A DNA stretch of 64,000 nucleotides, taken from the NCBI GenBank assembly GCA_003343845.1, contig QAKK01000039.1, positions 7,298 through 71,297 on the forward strand. The letters run 5' to 3'. This document shows, piece by piece, positions 30,101 to 38,436 of the stretch. The stretch's first letter is position 1. Each line of letters begins with the position of its first letter. The notes under the pieces were generated by a model, which saw nothing but the letters and a program-made list of their open reading frames with translations, had not been told where the DNA came from and ran no database searches. Both the position numbers and the translations under genes were made by a program. This stretch comes from Oscillospiraceae bacterium. GTDB taxonomy: Bacteria > Bacillota > Clostridia > Oscillospirales > CAG-272.

Positions 30101-31740
30101 GCCCCTATGACGTGGATGTGTCCGGCGCGGAGCGCGTAGGCGCGGGGACCGCATGGCTGCTGCCTGCGGATGCCGAGCCTGTCGTCCGTGCGGACGGAAA
30201 GACCTGGTATAAGGTCGTCTTCACCGACAACGGCAAAGTGACCTGCGTCTTCCGCGACGCGGCGGGGAACTACGGCGAGGTCGATCTCACCGTCTCGGAC
30301 ATCGACACCCGCAAGCCGACGCTCACGCAGAGCTGGTCGCCCGCCTATGCCTATACCGAGGGCGGCGAGGTGAAATACGACGAGACCCGCAGACCCGCGG
30401 GATCCACCAAAAACAGCGTCAGCACGCACCTGGACAGCGATATGCTGCTTGCGGGCGTGACGGTGACACCGGAGAACGGCTACGAATATCCGATGCAGCC
30501 CGGCGACGGCATAAGACACGTGGATGCAGACGTCACGGTCACGGTCACCGACCGCCGCATCACAATCACTTATACCGCCGATTATGACAGTGAACTGAAG
30601 ATTACGGCGATGGCGGGCAACGGACGCACCGCGACCTACACGCTCGGCAGCTTCGTCGGCGTGATCGACAAGGATGCACCCATTATTGCCGAAGTGCGCA
30701 CGCCGCTCTTCCGCATCGGCTCGAACCTGCCTTACGGCTACACGATCACGCTCACGCCGGATGAGCCGGCATACTGCCAGAACTACGGTGAGGGCGGCAA
30801 GGTCTACAGCAAAACCGCTCCGCTGACCTACACCGTCACGGCAAACGAGACGCGCGACCTCATCTTCACGGATATGGCGGGCAACCTCACGACGGCGACC
30901 GTCGCGGTCGATGACCTCGATTACACGCCGCCCACGCTCACCGTGACCTATCCCGGCGGGGATGATGCCATTCTTGAACTGCCGACCTCCGGCAGCATCA
31001 GCGTCAGCGTCAAAGCCGATGAGGATTGCACGCTGACGGTGCTCGGCAGAGATTACCCGCTCACAAAGGATGTCGCACGCGACGTGACCTTCACCGAAAA
31101 CGGCACGTTCACCATGGTTGCCGTCGATGCGGCGGGCAACCGCACGACCTATACGCTCACCGTTTCGGGCATCGACCGCACGCTGCCGACCATCAGCTTT
31201 GATACGAACACCGTCTTCGTGCAGGCGGATGCCTCTGCGGAGACGCTGCGCGCCCTGCTGGATGCCGGTTATGCCGTATGGGACAATGTGACGGTCCCCG
31301 GCTACCCCAAGGTGACCTATGACACGTCAAAGGTTGATCTTACCGCAGGCGGACTGTACGAGGTCCCCTACACGGTCACCGACGCGGCGGGCAACACGCT
31401 GGATGCGCTGCGCTTCGTGCGCGTCATCGGCAGCGACACGCTCTGCCTCACGGTGGACGGCACGCCGGTTCTCCCGGGCGGCACCAAGGTGCTCGCCGTG
31501 GGCGGACATACGCTCACCGTCGAGAATCTGCCCGAGATCGAACCGGGCATCTGCGAACCCTATTACATCCGCGTCCGCCGCGGCATCTATGCCACCGGAC
31601 AGATGAAGTACCGCGGTGACGGTTCGGAAACCGTCGCGTCGGACGGCAGCTTCACGCTCACAGAGGCAGGATATTATACGCTTATTTTGACCACGCAAAG
31701 CAGGCAGACGATCCGCGTTCTGCTCTATGTTGAGAATTAA
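24118..31740 (+). CDS. Giant secreted protein with many Ig-like domains (2540 residues)
   Basis: The N-terminus is a signal peptide (RRLLSAFLVLCMLSGLVPLA, probable cut at ATA/APA near residue 31). The rest is built of beta-sandwich Ig-like modules. About ten recurrences of a D.AGN-type motif (TDLAGN, TDTAGN, TDMAGN, VDAAGN, TDAAGN) mark module ends. A DUF5011-like module lies near residues 2390-2440. No SLH, LPXTG or transmembrane anchor is visible, so attachment may be indirect, perhaps through the SLH protein encoded 15 bp downstream. Codon use and GC content match the surroundings. A structural or adhesive surface role is likely. Start 24118 has TTGGAG upstream. Confidence 0.9.
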   Translation: MRTYARRLLSAFLVLCMLSGLVPLAAIPATAAPAVAEYRRAAPEAAILNAHTGYDAGFYEKLKLNYGKEGCEYTAYYNGIGLFTGGKYPSPDYSTRVTDDDTGVEGGRLYYKGDSSAWASSTLNSVALARQNLAANLSATLYNRVHSHKCGVFKSQDVLAFETVQLFLGNTWVSDIYGSAAGMASKYPRLGDYTQLDDPYTMLDYTKPFNAFLQFKKSSVTYAKGVCTCGGAYAENMLVTFRDGRAPAIDGAYFSIDGGKEQNGSSQVYVGKGQTLTIRLHFDEPIRFADDSAAHGDLQLTLRARGVAGDELNPKAKLTKLEGNNLYFTYTVDGSEGALEILELGLGGLYGENLPLVQVIGDKSFTLTETAKSGSKLGFSETTAYITDLAGNPITVERYNCKLRIDTAAPTVENFVFTGYTGNDAVKAALGKTDPTSALYPDASDEYLGEGDSLEITAIFDEVIDLPSGSKYWPNAVAVTNIIVDGELDRTLGGQTVTGLGTREIDGVNYLTVDSIISNRTEDGANLVFSTIPIHANLRAADADGAIRVTAIEAKSGHVLRDLAGNLYTDGIAANANSNPYKLDVTPPTVEGVTYTKVGDGFRYGFSIADDASGAAGIPGRFVLNNGGDGAAYPYEYVLSAEPGTPTAGWTRVAAGTAVDFTQAECPPSPAEAVYNYLFVRPVTDGDYADFSGVTLTVRAADYAGNVGETLLPASGVFDFAIDGIAPTAKAGAVARALSGTTGTLTVDVTIADKSGVAKWQYSTDGGATWTDGDITGTPISFVGKASFTAANGESVTKTILIRATDTAGNVSEPIDIGSFTYDLSKAQYALQSTEAVTARADLRLTELAARDTVVVAVSIPAEVSGAADTYAVLTLTDWDQDKVISNGKNLFEYPYTVANGWYYMTVTAVDEGNIRYRFDADADTRTDTGWYMPKKMHELDTDGAVYKWWSKVIYGGYSGSLEVLVISGAKTAFTRFASEAGVVMDTLYAVKVAGSDSDTVSEERITLRTLSELAANPYAGASLTAVTAGLTNAVTGWPWSTSNGTVPATLEGVQLRLTLERDSFGWGYENIDTDRSYLLIRHRERTGVQFNYDCEYRVPLAALKPAADGSAVQIITIPAAAQAAYDGAPTTYETGGYELSVRLARRSGDSVDTVYFDGLIEVDATVPIANRGFLSFRANPVSDRFGAQYNSWDAVECLRDGVVYLPTAGIDSYDFAVGVYSDSSEDADGNVTYSGLDIESLGIGYAANPEVVVQAGAFTTVIWNTESDYADHKVELRQYDRDQSVFDTEKSPGIDNLYRVEVSALPASPETYTLYLKEGVDNRIAIQQVYANGRRGDIVYRTIHPVGGDYAGSLRADTANGGELIFTPDANNTYTGLVHVYAGVQTADDQKYRVELTPAADGTYRMPLVARETGGATYTVTAEDDCGNLFMAAGDAPVRWTQKAPAPDIGVLDKGDGMYTIGGHIYDPSGDYTIRLEFDEAYAALLPESSLTFHIAEDGTNDFAFTALGGTGIYRVETSYTVDRTMLNFYLYGVAPAGTNGFTATVSMTDAYGYTGAGSDTGDITGVEPALKVYDFADGSTTFNQPVRPADSFIWQSGDSFGKSEVFPYPFDAYVSCVWKDAFPITENGAQEIEYYDVFGRLYTETVDVGTAFYHAGEDYSIHIEFSETELTGEAITLTTAAAEGTLLIFEKTGADTYVPLAPIDGDARVATAVRRTVIKENTELYICRYNIGREPDPDTVSGLPGTYRVHVYITNIAKGAPQATVYYYLEAAGREFTAEELAAYIAEHGEGGTFKSRGAVTARYATSRTVTPTAGGSEYTFAAGETSHTFTYADDFGNVGSVTATLPAGLVVTGRPKPVVDTEAPEVAVDIYAKRAGILTRAESFRAGETAADIAAKFADVGGVQGYSLRLNISDKSMPCTVAVTAAEGVTLSGNVLTVDRAADFTVTVNDAVGNVTTLTFTAALLDSIDNIKPRAEWEIVDTGLYTRDGYVRPYDVDVSGAERVGAGTAWLLPADAEPVVRADGKTWYKVVFTDNGKVTCVFRDAAGNYGEVDLTVSDIDTRKPTLTQSWSPAYAYTEGGEVKYDETRRPAGSTKNSVSTHLDSDMLLAGVTVTPENGYEYPMQPGDGIRHVDADVTVTVTDRRITITYTADYDSELKITAMAGNGRTATYTLGSFVGVIDKDAPIIAEVRTPLFRIGSNLPYGYTITLTPDEPAYCQNYGEGGKVYSKTAPLTYTVTANETRDLIFTDMAGNLTTATVAVDDLDYTPPTLTVTYPGGDDAILELPTSGSISVSVKADEDCTLTVLGRDYPLTKDVARDVTFTENGTFTMVAVDAAGNRTTYTLTVSGIDRTLPTISFDTNTVFVQADASAETLRALLDAGYAVWDNVTVPGYPKVTYDTSKVDLTAGGLYEVPYTVTDAAGNTLDALRFVRVIGSDTLCLTVDGTPVLPGGTKVLAVGGHTLTVENLPEIEPGICEPYYIRVRRGIYATGQMKYRGDGSETVASDGSFTLTEAGYYTLILTTQSRQTIRVLLYVEN

Positions 31741-31755
31741 CGGAGGAGCACACTC

Positions 31756-34700
31756 ATGAAAAAGAGAATCGTTGCCTTTTTGCTGACGCTCGCGATGCTC
31801 GTCGGACTCGTGCCGCAGATGATGCTTGCGGCGCTCGCCGATGAGCTGGCGGCGGCTTACACGCTGGAAAACGACTTCATCCGCGTGTCGGTCTCGAAGA
31901 AGAACGGCGGCTTCACGGTCGCGACCCGCGAGGGCGACCGCCTGAAGAAGTCGGACAACAACAAAAAACTGCTCTACCATGACGGCGAATACGATACTTC
32001 CTTTGTCACCTTCCGCGTCACCGACGCGGGAGGCGACACGAAGGACTATCTCTTCGGCGGCAAGTATGCGGGCAGCAGTGCTGTCGAGGTGACGCAGGCA
32101 CAGGCGGGCGGCGAGATCAAAGCCGTTTGGTCGGTCGGCGATCTGACCTTCACCGAGACGGTGGCGCTTGCCGCTGCCGCCTCGAATGAGAACGGCATGA
32201 TCTCGGTGAGCCTTGCCGTTGAGAACCGCGGCGCGCCGGTCTCGGTGCGCGCGCGCATCCTCTACGATACCTTCCTCGACGGGCGCGACTACGGCATTTA
32301 CCAGGTTGCGGACACGCAGTCGAACATCGAGACCATCACCACCGAGCGCGTGCTGGACGGCAGCGCCTACGCCATCCCGCAGAACTTCTTTGCGGTGGAT
32401 GATCCGACCAACATCGGCATCGCGGCGTACTCGGTCAACCCCGTCCTGCCGGAGAAGGTGGCGTTCGGTCACTGGAACCGCCTGGCGGAGACGCTCTATG
32501 ACTTCACGCCGGTGCCGACACTGGACTTCACCGATGCGCGCAACGAGTACCGCACGGCGGACGGCGCGTATGCGCTCTACTTTGACCTCGGTGCGGTCGG
32601 AACCGGCGCGGACACATCGCTGGTTACCTATTACGGCGTGTACGCGCATGCAGACGTGCCGGCGGCGGACAGCGTGGCGGTGGATCTCACCGCGCCGATG
32701 CGTCTCGAACTGAACAAAGACAAGACGGATTTTGTCCGGCAGAGCAACCGCGGCGCAGCGGACTTCATGATCACGGTCAACTTCACCAACATCGACGCGC
32801 CGGGCGCGGTCGATCTCGAAAATGTTGTCCTTGCCGTTCGCACCACGGGAAATCTGCGGTCACTGAACGACAACGGCGAGGTGACGGCGGAGAGCGATTT
32901 TGATACCGTCAAGCCCATGGTCGTCCCCTACGGGGCGGTCAAGGTGGGCGAGACCGTGCCGAAGCCGCTGTACTTCGAGGCGAAGTGCACGGACGAGGCG
33001 GCATATGAGCGCGTCACCGTCGGCATCTATGATACGACGCAGACCGGCGGCGAGCTCTCCGACACCTACAAGCTGGGCGAGGCGACCGCCTATATCCTGC
33101 TTCCGGGCAGCGACGGCGGCGTGCCGAAGGTCAGCTTCGCCTCGATGACGCCGAAGACGGTCTACACCGAGGGCACGCGGCATCTGTTTGTCACGCTCAC
33201 CAATTCCGCTATGCTGGACAACACCGGCAACTGGAATCTTTCGATTGTGAGCGGCGACGGCAGTCTCCGCACCGAGGTGCCGCACGAGAACATGACCGTC
33301 AAGGACGGCGTGCTCGATGTGGCGATCACCGAGGACATCAAGCTGCCGACCGGCGGCTATCACCTGGTGCTGGAGTGGACGGACGCGGCGGTTTCCGCCG
33401 GTGTCGTTCCGCGGGAGCAGCAGAAGCAGACCGCACCCGCACTGGAATTTGCAATCTCGGACAACATCAAGTATAAGAACGACAGCTACGGCGTGCTCGC
33501 CGTTGTCGAGACCTCGATCAACAACAGTGACCGCTACGCGATCCACACGTTTGCGGACGAGGAAGCCTTTGAGAAGTTCAAGGAAGACACGACGCAGTAC
33601 AAGGAGATTCTGCTCACCTTCCGCGGCGAATTCAGCAAGACGAAGACGACGACGGACGGAGAGGGTAAAAAGCGCGGCAGCTACTATACGGCGGTTTCCA
33701 AAAAGACGCTCGACCCCGACACGCGCACCTACACGGTCGACAACCGCATCACGGTCAACGACTGCATGGATTTCGAGGGCGGCACGCTGGCGGTCTACTA
33801 CGAGAGCCTCGTCGAATACGATTCGCCGATCTGCGTGGAGTTTGACGGCGAGCTGTACACCTCGGTTGCCCGTACCTCCATCTGGAAGGGCAAGGCGATC
33901 TTCACGAAGATCGAGCAGGGCACGTCCTATTCGCTCATCCCCTACGACAAGAACGGCAACCGCGGCGACAACTTCATCGACACACCGATCAGCCTTGTCT
34001 GGCCTTCCGCTGCCTCCATTGGGCAGACGCTGGCAGGCATGCTCTTCAAGATGGCATACGGTCAGCTCGGCACAATGACGGTCGAGGCGACCGAGGAATA
34101 CGAGGAGGACGGTGTCGTCAAGACGAGAAAGGTCGAGAAACAGTGCGGCGTGATCGCCTTTGCCGCGCAGCTGGATCTTGCCTTCACGGGCGCTGCCGGA
34201 GAAGAAGGCGCGCCCGGCACCAAGAAGGACACCTATTTTGATAAGCTGAAGGAGCTCTGGGCGTTCTACCATGAGGGCACAAGCCTCTACCGTTACGCCT
34301 ATGACCGCGGCAGAATCGACCGCATGCTCGACTGGTCGAATATCGACGAGCACACCGAACAGGAAAGTTCGGCAAAGGCGGTCAACGCCTCGGTCATGGT
34401 GCCGGACGTTCTCTTCGGCTGCGGCGTCGGCTTTGTCGGCGTGCATTTCAAGGTCAAGGTAGGACTGAAAAATTTCGTTTCGGCGCTCCCCGAAATCGAG
34501 GGTGAGATCGAGGTCAACACCATCAACGACTGGGCGTTCGGCGTCGAGGGCAAGGTTGCGCTTGCCAACTTCACGCTTGAGGCGAAGATCGCCTTCAAGA
34601 GCCGCAACAACATTCCCGTGCCGGATGAGCTCTATGTGTTCGTCAGCGGCTTCAAGCCGGGTATCAATGTTGACGGGCTCGGCACGGTGTGGATCACCGG

Positions 34701-37700
34701 CGGCGGTGGCGGCATCAAGAACCTGTACGACACCATCTTCCTGACGCAGGCGGTTCCGCCGCTCAAGCTGGTGATGTCGGTCGCGTTCAACGTCATTCAG
34801 CTGCTCGAATGCGAAAAAGCAACGCTTGCCGTCGGTCTGACCGGCATCTCGGTCTCAGCGGGCAAGATGAGCTTTGTCGGCGTACCCGCGCTGCGCGTCA
34901 TCGACAAGATGGGGCTGGCACTCGAGTGGTACCCCGGCATCGACCTCAAGGCAAACATCGTCGTCAACCTGTTTGACATCATTTACGGCGGCGGCTACAT
35001 CGTGCTGCAAAGCCCGGATTACAAGGATGTTTTCTTCGAGATGTTCGCAAGAGCACAGCTCCGCGTGCCGAATTCGATCCCGCTGGTCGGCGGTATGCAG
35101 GTGGCGGGCATCGACCTCGGCATCTCGACCGAGAAGATCTGGGGCGCGCTCGAGATCCTGTTCATCACGCTCGGCGTCACCTATTACTGGGGCGCGGGCA
35201 GCGTGGACTTCAGCAGCGGCAGCAAGGCAAGCCCCACCTTCCCCGACCTGCTCGGGTGTGAGGATGTGCCGGTCTGCTACGATGCGGAGAACGACCGCAC
35301 GCTGTATGCGCGCTTCGGCACGAACACCCGCGTCATCGCCGCAACCGGCGATGCGGATGGGCTTGTCCTGCTTGGCGCGGGCGCGTCGGTGAAGTCGGAC
35401 AGGACGAGGACGGCGCACACGCTGAACTTCGGCATGTACGAGGATCGCTCCGGCATCGTCCAGATCAGCTTTGACGCGGCGGACGAGACCGAGGCGGCAG
35501 CGCTTGCCGACCGCATCACGGTTGGCTCTGCGGCAGGGGCAAACGATTTTGCCCTCATCTGCTACAGCGGCAACATGGAGCAGAACAACCTTGACGTTGC
35601 CAATGCGAACCTCACCTATGATGCGAGCACAAAGCGCGCGACGCTCGCCTTCACGGTGACCGATCCGGCACAGTTTGACAAGACCTATTTCATTTCCACG
35701 CCGACGGCGGCGGACCTCGTGCTCTACGATGTGACCAATCCCCCGAAGCTCACGATGGTCACGGGCAGTCTCACGGGCAGCGATCTTGCCCTCAGCTTTG
35801 ACAAAAAGCAGTATGATCTGGACAGCGTCAGCTTCTATCTCACCGCATCGAACGATCCCGCATCGCTCGACGTCGGCTATCCGCTTGTCACACTGACCGA
35901 GCGGTCCGAGCTGATGCAGGGCGAGGCGACGGTCAGACTCCCCGCCGATATACCGACCGGCGATTACTACATCCGCGCGGTCTATTCCAAGGTGGACGCA
36001 ATCAACGGCGTTGTCTTCTCGGCAGACAAATTGCATATCGAGAACCCGCATCTGCCCGCACCGGCAACGATCGGCGCGGCGCAGCCGAGCGGCGATCTCA
36101 AGTACAGCCTGACTGTGGATGCAACGACCGATGTGAACACCAAGGGCTATCTCGTCACGGTCTATGACGAAAACGGCGACGCCACCGATTTTTCGGGCAT
36201 CACCGTCGAGCGCGCCGAAAGCGGTGCGACGACCTTTGAGGTCGGCGGCACATATCAGGCATCGGACGGCGCGGGCGGCAGCATGACGGTCGGTCTTGCC
36301 GCAGGTAAGCGCTATACGATCGGCGTCACGCCCTATAACCTCGTGGCGGACGGCGCAAACGAGGTCGCCGTCTACGGTGCGGAGGTCCGCACCACGCCGG
36401 ATGCACTGCCCACACCTGTGACACCCACGGTGAACTTCACCGCGGATGCGAAGGCTGTGACGCGCATCACGCGCGGCTACACCGCTGCCGGTACGCAGGG
36501 CGACATCGAAAGCATCGTTTACACGCAGAATGCGTTTAACCTGACCGCGGCGGCAAGCGAGGCAGTCAGCGGCACCTGGAAGCTCGACGAGGGCGCCGAG
36601 GTTGCCTTTGCCGATGCGAAAGACATCGAAATCCCGCTTGCCGACCTTACGGAGGGCGACCATACGGTCACGCTGCGCGGCAAGGCAGCGGACGGCGACG
36701 GCTTTACCGCGTCCTACACCTTCACGGTGGATACGCTCCCGCCGCGCCTGCTCCTGTCCGCACCCGTAAACGGCAGCCTCTTCGGCAAGGACGGAGGGCT
36801 GACGATCACCGGCGTGACCGACGCGGGCGCGCGCCTCACGGTCACCTCGGACGGCGCGGCGGTGTTGACCGATGTCGCCATCGAGGACGCGGACAGCTTT
36901 GATCCTGCGACCGGCGTCTTTGCCGTGACCGCGGATCTGCCCGATCCGAACGGCGCAGCACAGCGCAAGATCACGATCACGCTGACCGACGACGTCGGCA
37001 ATGCGGAGACCAAAACAGTCACCGTCACGCACGGTGCACTTGCCGACCTCGCGGATGTCGCCATCCTCGTCGGGGACGCAACTCCTGCGGACGGCAACAT
37101 TCCGGTCACCGTGGCAGGTGCAAAGCAGGCGCTGTCGCTCCTCGGCATCACCTCGGACGGCATGCGTTTCGTCCTGCCCGCCGACCTTGTGACCTTTGAT
37201 CTGCACACGGTTGCGGGCGACGCTTCCGTGACGGACGGCGGCGCATTTGAGGCGTCGCTCGGCGCGCGCGGCATCGTCACCGGCAAGTACGCCGTGGCGG
37301 ACGGCGCATACCGCACGGCGACGCTCACCTTCGGTGCGAATGCGGAGCACCTCGTTTCGGTCTCCGCCACACTCGGCGGCAGCGTCACGGGCGGCGGTAC
37401 TTATGCTTCCGGCGCGGAGGTCACGCTGACGGCAACGCCCGACGCGGGCTACCGCTTTGCGGGCTGGACGCTCGTCGGCGCGACGGTCGCAGACAAGATG
37501 CAGTCCACCATCCGTTTCACCATGCCGGATACCGGCAACGTCACCGCCAAGGCGACCTTCACGGCGATCGGCGGCAGCGGCTCGGGCACAAAACGCGAGA
37601 CGAGCGTCACCGCGAAGGCGGGCGAGCTTGTGCGCGTGACGATCCCGGCAGGGAAGAATGCCGACGGCTATCTCCCGTACTACAACGCCGACGGCGTGCG

Positions 37701-38346
37701 TATCTTCGTTCCCATCGCGGCGGAGATCGACGGCAGGATGGTCTTCATCGCGCCCTGCGACGCGACCTATTCCTTCGGGGAGAACACCATCACCTTCACG
37801 GATACCGAGGCGCACTGGGCAAAGGATTCCGTGCAGTTCGCAGCGATGCGGGAGATCTTTCGCGGTGTCAGCGCCGCGCGCTTTGACCCCGACGGAAAGA
37901 TGACCCGCGCGATGTTTGTGACAGTGCTTTACCGCTTGGCAGGCTCGCCTGCCGTGGAAGGCACAAGCGGCTTTGCCGATGTGGCGGCGGACGCATGGTA
38001 TGCAGATGCGGTCACGTTTGCCAAGCAGAACGGGCTGGTCGCGGGCGTGAGCACGACAAAGTTTGCGCCGGATGACAACATCACGCGCGAGCAGATGGCA
38101 ACTCTGCTGCACCGCTTCCTCACCTATGCGGGCTACACGCTGCCCGAGATCGAGCCGAAGACCTTCACCGACGCGGATCGGATCTCGGCGTGGGCAGAGG
38201 ACGGCGTGGCTTACGGACAGCTGCACGGGCTGCTCTCGGGTCGCCCGGACGGCAGCTTTGCCCCGCTCGATCTTGCAACGCGTGCGGAGTGCAGCACGCT
38301 CTTTGCGCGGATGATCCCCGCGATCCTGCGCGCAAAAACCAAGTAA
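31756..38346 (+). CDS. Large S-layer-homology (SLH) surface protein (2196 residues)
   Basis: The signal peptide (FLLTLAMLVGLVPQMMLAA) resembles that of the upstream gene. The body comprises a long N-terminal region of unknown fold (about 30-1150), fibronectin/Ig-like modules (about 1200-1800), and an InlB B-repeat/Flg_new-type module near 1867-1940 (GYRFAGWTL). Three SLH repeats follow near 2015-2190 (FTDTEAHWAKDSV, FADVAADAWYADAV and FTDADRISAWAEDGV). SLH repeats bind pyruvylated secondary wall polymers, so the protein is a wall-anchored surface component. Start 31756 has GGAGGAG. It is in one operon with the Ig-like protein. Confidence 0.93.
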   Translation: MKKRIVAFLLTLAMLVGLVPQMMLAALADELAAAYTLENDFIRVSVSKKNGGFTVATREGDRLKKSDNNKKLLYHDGEYDTSFVTFRVTDAGGDTKDYLFGGKYAGSSAVEVTQAQAGGEIKAVWSVGDLTFTETVALAAAASNENGMISVSLAVENRGAPVSVRARILYDTFLDGRDYGIYQVADTQSNIETITTERVLDGSAYAIPQNFFAVDDPTNIGIAAYSVNPVLPEKVAFGHWNRLAETLYDFTPVPTLDFTDARNEYRTADGAYALYFDLGAVGTGADTSLVTYYGVYAHADVPAADSVAVDLTAPMRLELNKDKTDFVRQSNRGAADFMITVNFTNIDAPGAVDLENVVLAVRTTGNLRSLNDNGEVTAESDFDTVKPMVVPYGAVKVGETVPKPLYFEAKCTDEAAYERVTVGIYDTTQTGGELSDTYKLGEATAYILLPGSDGGVPKVSFASMTPKTVYTEGTRHLFVTLTNSAMLDNTGNWNLSIVSGDGSLRTEVPHENMTVKDGVLDVAITEDIKLPTGGYHLVLEWTDAAVSAGVVPREQQKQTAPALEFAISDNIKYKNDSYGVLAVVETSINNSDRYAIHTFADEEAFEKFKEDTTQYKEILLTFRGEFSKTKTTTDGEGKKRGSYYTAVSKKTLDPDTRTYTVDNRITVNDCMDFEGGTLAVYYESLVEYDSPICVEFDGELYTSVARTSIWKGKAIFTKIEQGTSYSLIPYDKNGNRGDNFIDTPISLVWPSAASIGQTLAGMLFKMAYGQLGTMTVEATEEYEEDGVVKTRKVEKQCGVIAFAAQLDLAFTGAAGEEGAPGTKKDTYFDKLKELWAFYHEGTSLYRYAYDRGRIDRMLDWSNIDEHTEQESSAKAVNASVMVPDVLFGCGVGFVGVHFKVKVGLKNFVSALPEIEGEIEVNTINDWAFGVEGKVALANFTLEAKIAFKSRNNIPVPDELYVFVSGFKPGINVDGLGTVWITGGGGGIKNLYDTIFLTQAVPPLKLVMSVAFNVIQLLECEKATLAVGLTGISVSAGKMSFVGVPALRVIDKMGLALEWYPGIDLKANIVVNLFDIIYGGGYIVLQSPDYKDVFFEMFARAQLRVPNSIPLVGGMQVAGIDLGISTEKIWGALEILFITLGVTYYWGAGSVDFSSGSKASPTFPDLLGCEDVPVCYDAENDRTLYARFGTNTRVIAATGDADGLVLLGAGASVKSDRTRTAHTLNFGMYEDRSGIVQISFDAADETEAAALADRITVGSAAGANDFALICYSGNMEQNNLDVANANLTYDASTKRATLAFTVTDPAQFDKTYFISTPTAADLVLYDVTNPPKLTMVTGSLTGSDLALSFDKKQYDLDSVSFYLTASNDPASLDVGYPLVTLTERSELMQGEATVRLPADIPTGDYYIRAVYSKVDAINGVVFSADKLHIENPHLPAPATIGAAQPSGDLKYSLTVDATTDVNTKGYLVTVYDENGDATDFSGITVERAESGATTFEVGGTYQASDGAGGSMTVGLAAGKRYTIGVTPYNLVADGANEVAVYGAEVRTTPDALPTPVTPTVNFTADAKAVTRITRGYTAAGTQGDIESIVYTQNAFNLTAAASEAVSGTWKLDEGAEVAFADAKDIEIPLADLTEGDHTVTLRGKAADGDGFTASYTFTVDTLPPRLLLSAPVNGSLFGKDGGLTITGVTDAGARLTVTSDGAAVLTDVAIEDADSFDPATGVFAVTADLPDPNGAAQRKITITLTDDVGNAETKTVTVTHGALADLADVAILVGDATPADGNIPVTVAGAKQALSLLGITSDGMRFVLPADLVTFDLHTVAGDASVTDGGAFEASLGARGIVTGKYAVADGAYRTATLTFGANAEHLVSVSATLGGSVTGGGTYASGAEVTLTATPDAGYRFAGWTLVGATVADKMQSTIRFTMPDTGNVTAKATFTAIGGSGSGTKRETSVTAKAGELVRVTIPAGKNADGYLPYYNADGVRIFVPIAAEIDGRMVFIAPCDATYSFGENTITFTDTEAHWAKDSVQFAAMREIFRGVSAARFDPDGKMTRAMFVTVLYRLAGSPAVEGTSGFADVAADAWYADAVTFAKQNGLVAGVSTTKFAPDDNITREQMATLLHRFLTYAGYTLPEIEPKTFTDADRISAWAEDGVAYGQLHGLLSGRPDGSFAPLDLATRAECSTLFARMIPAILRAKTK

Positions 38347-38352
38347 GAACCA

Positions 38353-38407
38353 TTTCCTGCGGCGCTGCCGCAGGAAAGCAGCCGGACGCCCACCGGGCGC
38401 CCGGCTG
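38353..38407 (+). other. Two consecutive strong hairpins between SLH protein and subtilase
   Basis: The first stem is TTTCCTGCGGC with its perfect complement and loop GCT. The second is a 12-bp stem with one mismatch, made of CAGCCGG and CGCCC arms with loop ACC. Neither is followed by a T run, so they look like mRNA stabilising or processing elements rather than terminators. Confidence 0.55.
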
Positions 38408-38436
38408 TACGCATTTCACGTTAAAGGAAAACAGAC

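Noticed and set aside
25669..30519. 1616-codon minus-strand frame inside the giant Ig-like gene
   Set aside because: The plus-strand protein has a signal peptide, repeated Ig modules and a ribosome-binding site. The antisense frame has none.
34855..38226. 1123-codon minus-strand frame inside the SLH gene
   Set aside because: It is antisense to SLH repeats that are clearly real on the plus strand.
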